DNA of 64,000 bases from Archangiaceae bacterium (lineage in GTDB: Bacteria > Myxococcota > Myxococcia > Myxococcales > Myxococcaceae): the NCBI GenBank assembly GCA_016714225.1, contig JADJNS010000012.1, forward strand, positions 310,001 through 374,000. Direction: 5' to 3'. The notes under the pieces are model-generated. The model saw nothing but the letters and a program-made list of their open reading frames with translations, made no database searches and had not been told where the DNA came from. The translations under genes and the position numbers were made by a program. Below, in pieces: positions 62,867 to 64,000 of the stretch. Every line of letters starts with the position of its first letter. Within the stretch, counting starts at the first letter, position 1.

Positions 62867-64000
62867 ATGTCGCGAATCGACGAGACCGGTTCCTCCGCCG
62901 CCGCAGCAGCCGCCGCCGCCGCCGCCGCGGCCGCCGAAGCAGCCCGACGCGCCGAAGCAGAGGCACGCCGGCGCGCCGCCGCGCAGCGGCTGGCCGCCCA
63001 GCAGGCCGCAGCGTTCGAGCGCGACGAGGTGTCGACGGGGAAGGGCGCAGCGCTGCGCAGCCGTGCGCCGGCCACCCTGGGCAGCGAGCCGAGGGCGACC
63101 TCGCTGCACGACGAGGTCGTGGGAGATGGCCAGGCGAACTGCCTGGAGCGCGCCGCGAAGCTGGCCCGGCCGGGCGATACCGTGCTGCTGCTCGACGACA
63201 CGCACGACGACTCGGGGCACGCGGTGGTGCAGCGGCCCGACGGGTCGGTGGTCGACCCCAACGCGCCGGGCCAGCGGTACGCCTCGGCCGCTGACTACCT
63301 GCAGCAGAACCCGCGCTATCAGCACCCCCTCGCGGTGAGAGAGCCGCAGCTCGACCAGGTGCTGCAGCTGCCGCCCGGGGCGCTGCGCGATGCGCTCATC
63401 TCCCGGCTGGGGCTCGAGCGCGCCGCCGCGCGCCGCGTCGCCGACCCGCAGCCGCAAGTAGACCCCGCCGACGCCGCGCTGCTCGACCAGCAGCTGAAGG
63501 CCGACGGCGGCGCCAACCGGCTGCTCTCCGACCAGTTCGTGCTCGACGAAGAGGTCGCCGAGGCTCAGCACAAGGCACCGCCGGGCAGCGACCCCGCCGC
63601 CGTCGAGCGCGAGGTGCGCGCCGAGTACTGGCAGTCGCACGCGCTGTACGTCGACCCCAAGACCCGCACCGTCTACGCGGCGAGCTACGACGCCGAGAGC
63701 GGAGCGCTGACGCTCACGCGCCGCAACCAGAACGTGAAGAACGAGCAGGGCCGGCGCGCCACCGGCTCGACCGAGATCACCCTCGCGCAAGACGGCAGCG
63801 CCTCGTCGGTCGCCACCACCACCACCCCGGGCAAGAACGGCGCGTCGGACTCGGTGACGTGGAAGCGCGACACCGACCCGAGCGGGAAGACCACCGCGCT
63901 CAGCCGCACCGACACGCTGGTGGTGAACGACGAAAACACGGGGTGGACGACGCGCACCGACACGCTCACCTTCGACCCGTCGGCGCCGCCCATCAAGGTG
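62867..64000 (+). CDS. Poly-Ala leader protein with possible Cys-His-Asp catalytic region, 3' truncated
   Basis: ATG 62867 opens a frame that stays open to the window edge (378 codons visible). Residues 9-22 are a run of Ala, then an Ala/Arg/Glu helix. Around residues 90-150 the segments GDGQANCLERA, DDSGHAVVQRP and DGSVVDPN place Cys, His and Asp/Asn in the order used by papain-fold and transglutaminase-like enzymes, with unusually short spacing; this is only a suggestion. Further on the protein is Thr/Ser/Asp-rich with beta-type repeats (TWKRDTDPSGKTTALSRTDTL) that look like the stalk of a large secreted or polymorphic-toxin-type protein. No signal peptide is visible. Confidence 0.6.
   Translation, partial: MSRIDETGSSAAAAAAAAAAAAAEAARRAEAEARRRAAAQRLAAQQAAAFERDEVSTGKGAALRSRAPATLGSEPRATSLHDEVVGDGQANCLERAAKLARPGDTVLLLDDTHDDSGHAVVQRPDGSVVDPNAPGQRYASAADYLQQNPRYQHPLAVREPQLDQVLQLPPGALRDALISRLGLERAAARRVADPQPQVDPADAALLDQQLKADGGANRLLSDQFVLDEEVAEAQHKAPPGSDPAAVEREVRAEYWQSHALYVDPKTRTVYAASYDAESGALTLTRRNQNVKNEQGRRATGSTEITLAQDGSASSVATTTTPGKNGASDSVTWKRDTDPSGKTTALSRTDTLVVNDENTGWTTRTDTLTFDPSAPPIKV

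Overview
This 64 kb, very GC-rich window (third codon positions almost always G or C) looks like chromosome of a Myxococcota bacterium. I infer this from three FHA/sigma-54 or Ser/Thr-kinase regulatory loci, a MYXO-CTERM-type anchoring tail (A-protein near 36 kb), cysteine-rich secreted lytic proteins, MopE/NHL and kelch lipoproteins and DUF4388 proteins, alongside housekeeping genes (rpsT, mazG, phoH, rpsO, pnp, dut, purB, otsA/otsB). I see no phage, insertion sequence, CRISPR array, tRNA or rRNA.

Layout. 1-9.3 kb (+): an AsmA-like fragment, then a tight cell-envelope cluster: DUF4956 membrane protein, a four-helix membrane protein, a DUF5706/PycTM-like membrane protein, a 1284-residue secreted protein (degenerate metallophosphatase, kinase-like DWDRH/MDRDQ module, outer-membrane barrel), a PAP2 phosphatase and an SdiA-regulated/phytase-like propeller. 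9.6-12.6 kb (-): a Cys-rich lipoprotein and a peptidoglycan amidase. 13.0-19.1 kb (+): two translationally overlapping genes of unknown role, a triple-repeat protein and a 1572-residue protein with two degenerate AAA+ modules. 19.2-20.3 kb (-): mazG-rpsT. 20.4-27.0 kb (+): TPR/membrane protein, DUF4388 protein, phoH, MopE/NHL lipoprotein. 27.2-31.0 kb: FHA-sigma54 activator, PEGA-type kinase and a small TPR membrane protein. 31.0-38.6 kb (-): secretion operon with two CxxCH proteins, a CARDB-like lipoprotein and a Tat-exported DUF1501 protein. 38.8-41.6 kb (+): rpsO-pnp. 41.6-43.4 kb: divergent genes separated by three adjacent tandem-repeat arrays. 43.5-54.7 kb (+): membrane protein, M23 peptidase, dut, zinc-ribbon/kinase/FGE fusion, membrane-anchored otsA-otsB-marR, substrate-binding protein, purB and a small conserved gene. 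54.7-59.1 kb (-): SOUL protein, then a second FHA activator/kinase/TPR-membrane set paralogous to that at 27-31 kb. 59.1-64 kb (+): kelch lipoprotein, unknown protein, and a gene running off the end.

At least five one-base lesions break otherwise continuous proteins (phoH; the CARDB-like lipoprotein; a CxxCH protein; two compensating ones in the kelch gene). Their density in genes that otherwise read well suggests sequencing or assembly indels more than decay, but this cannot be decided from the sequence alone.

The best candidates for undescribed biology are the envelope cluster at 1-9.3 kb with its three-part secreted protein, the repeat-protein/AAA+ pair at 13-19 kb, the duplicated FHA/kinase/TPR module, and the membrane-tethered trehalose-phosphate synthase.
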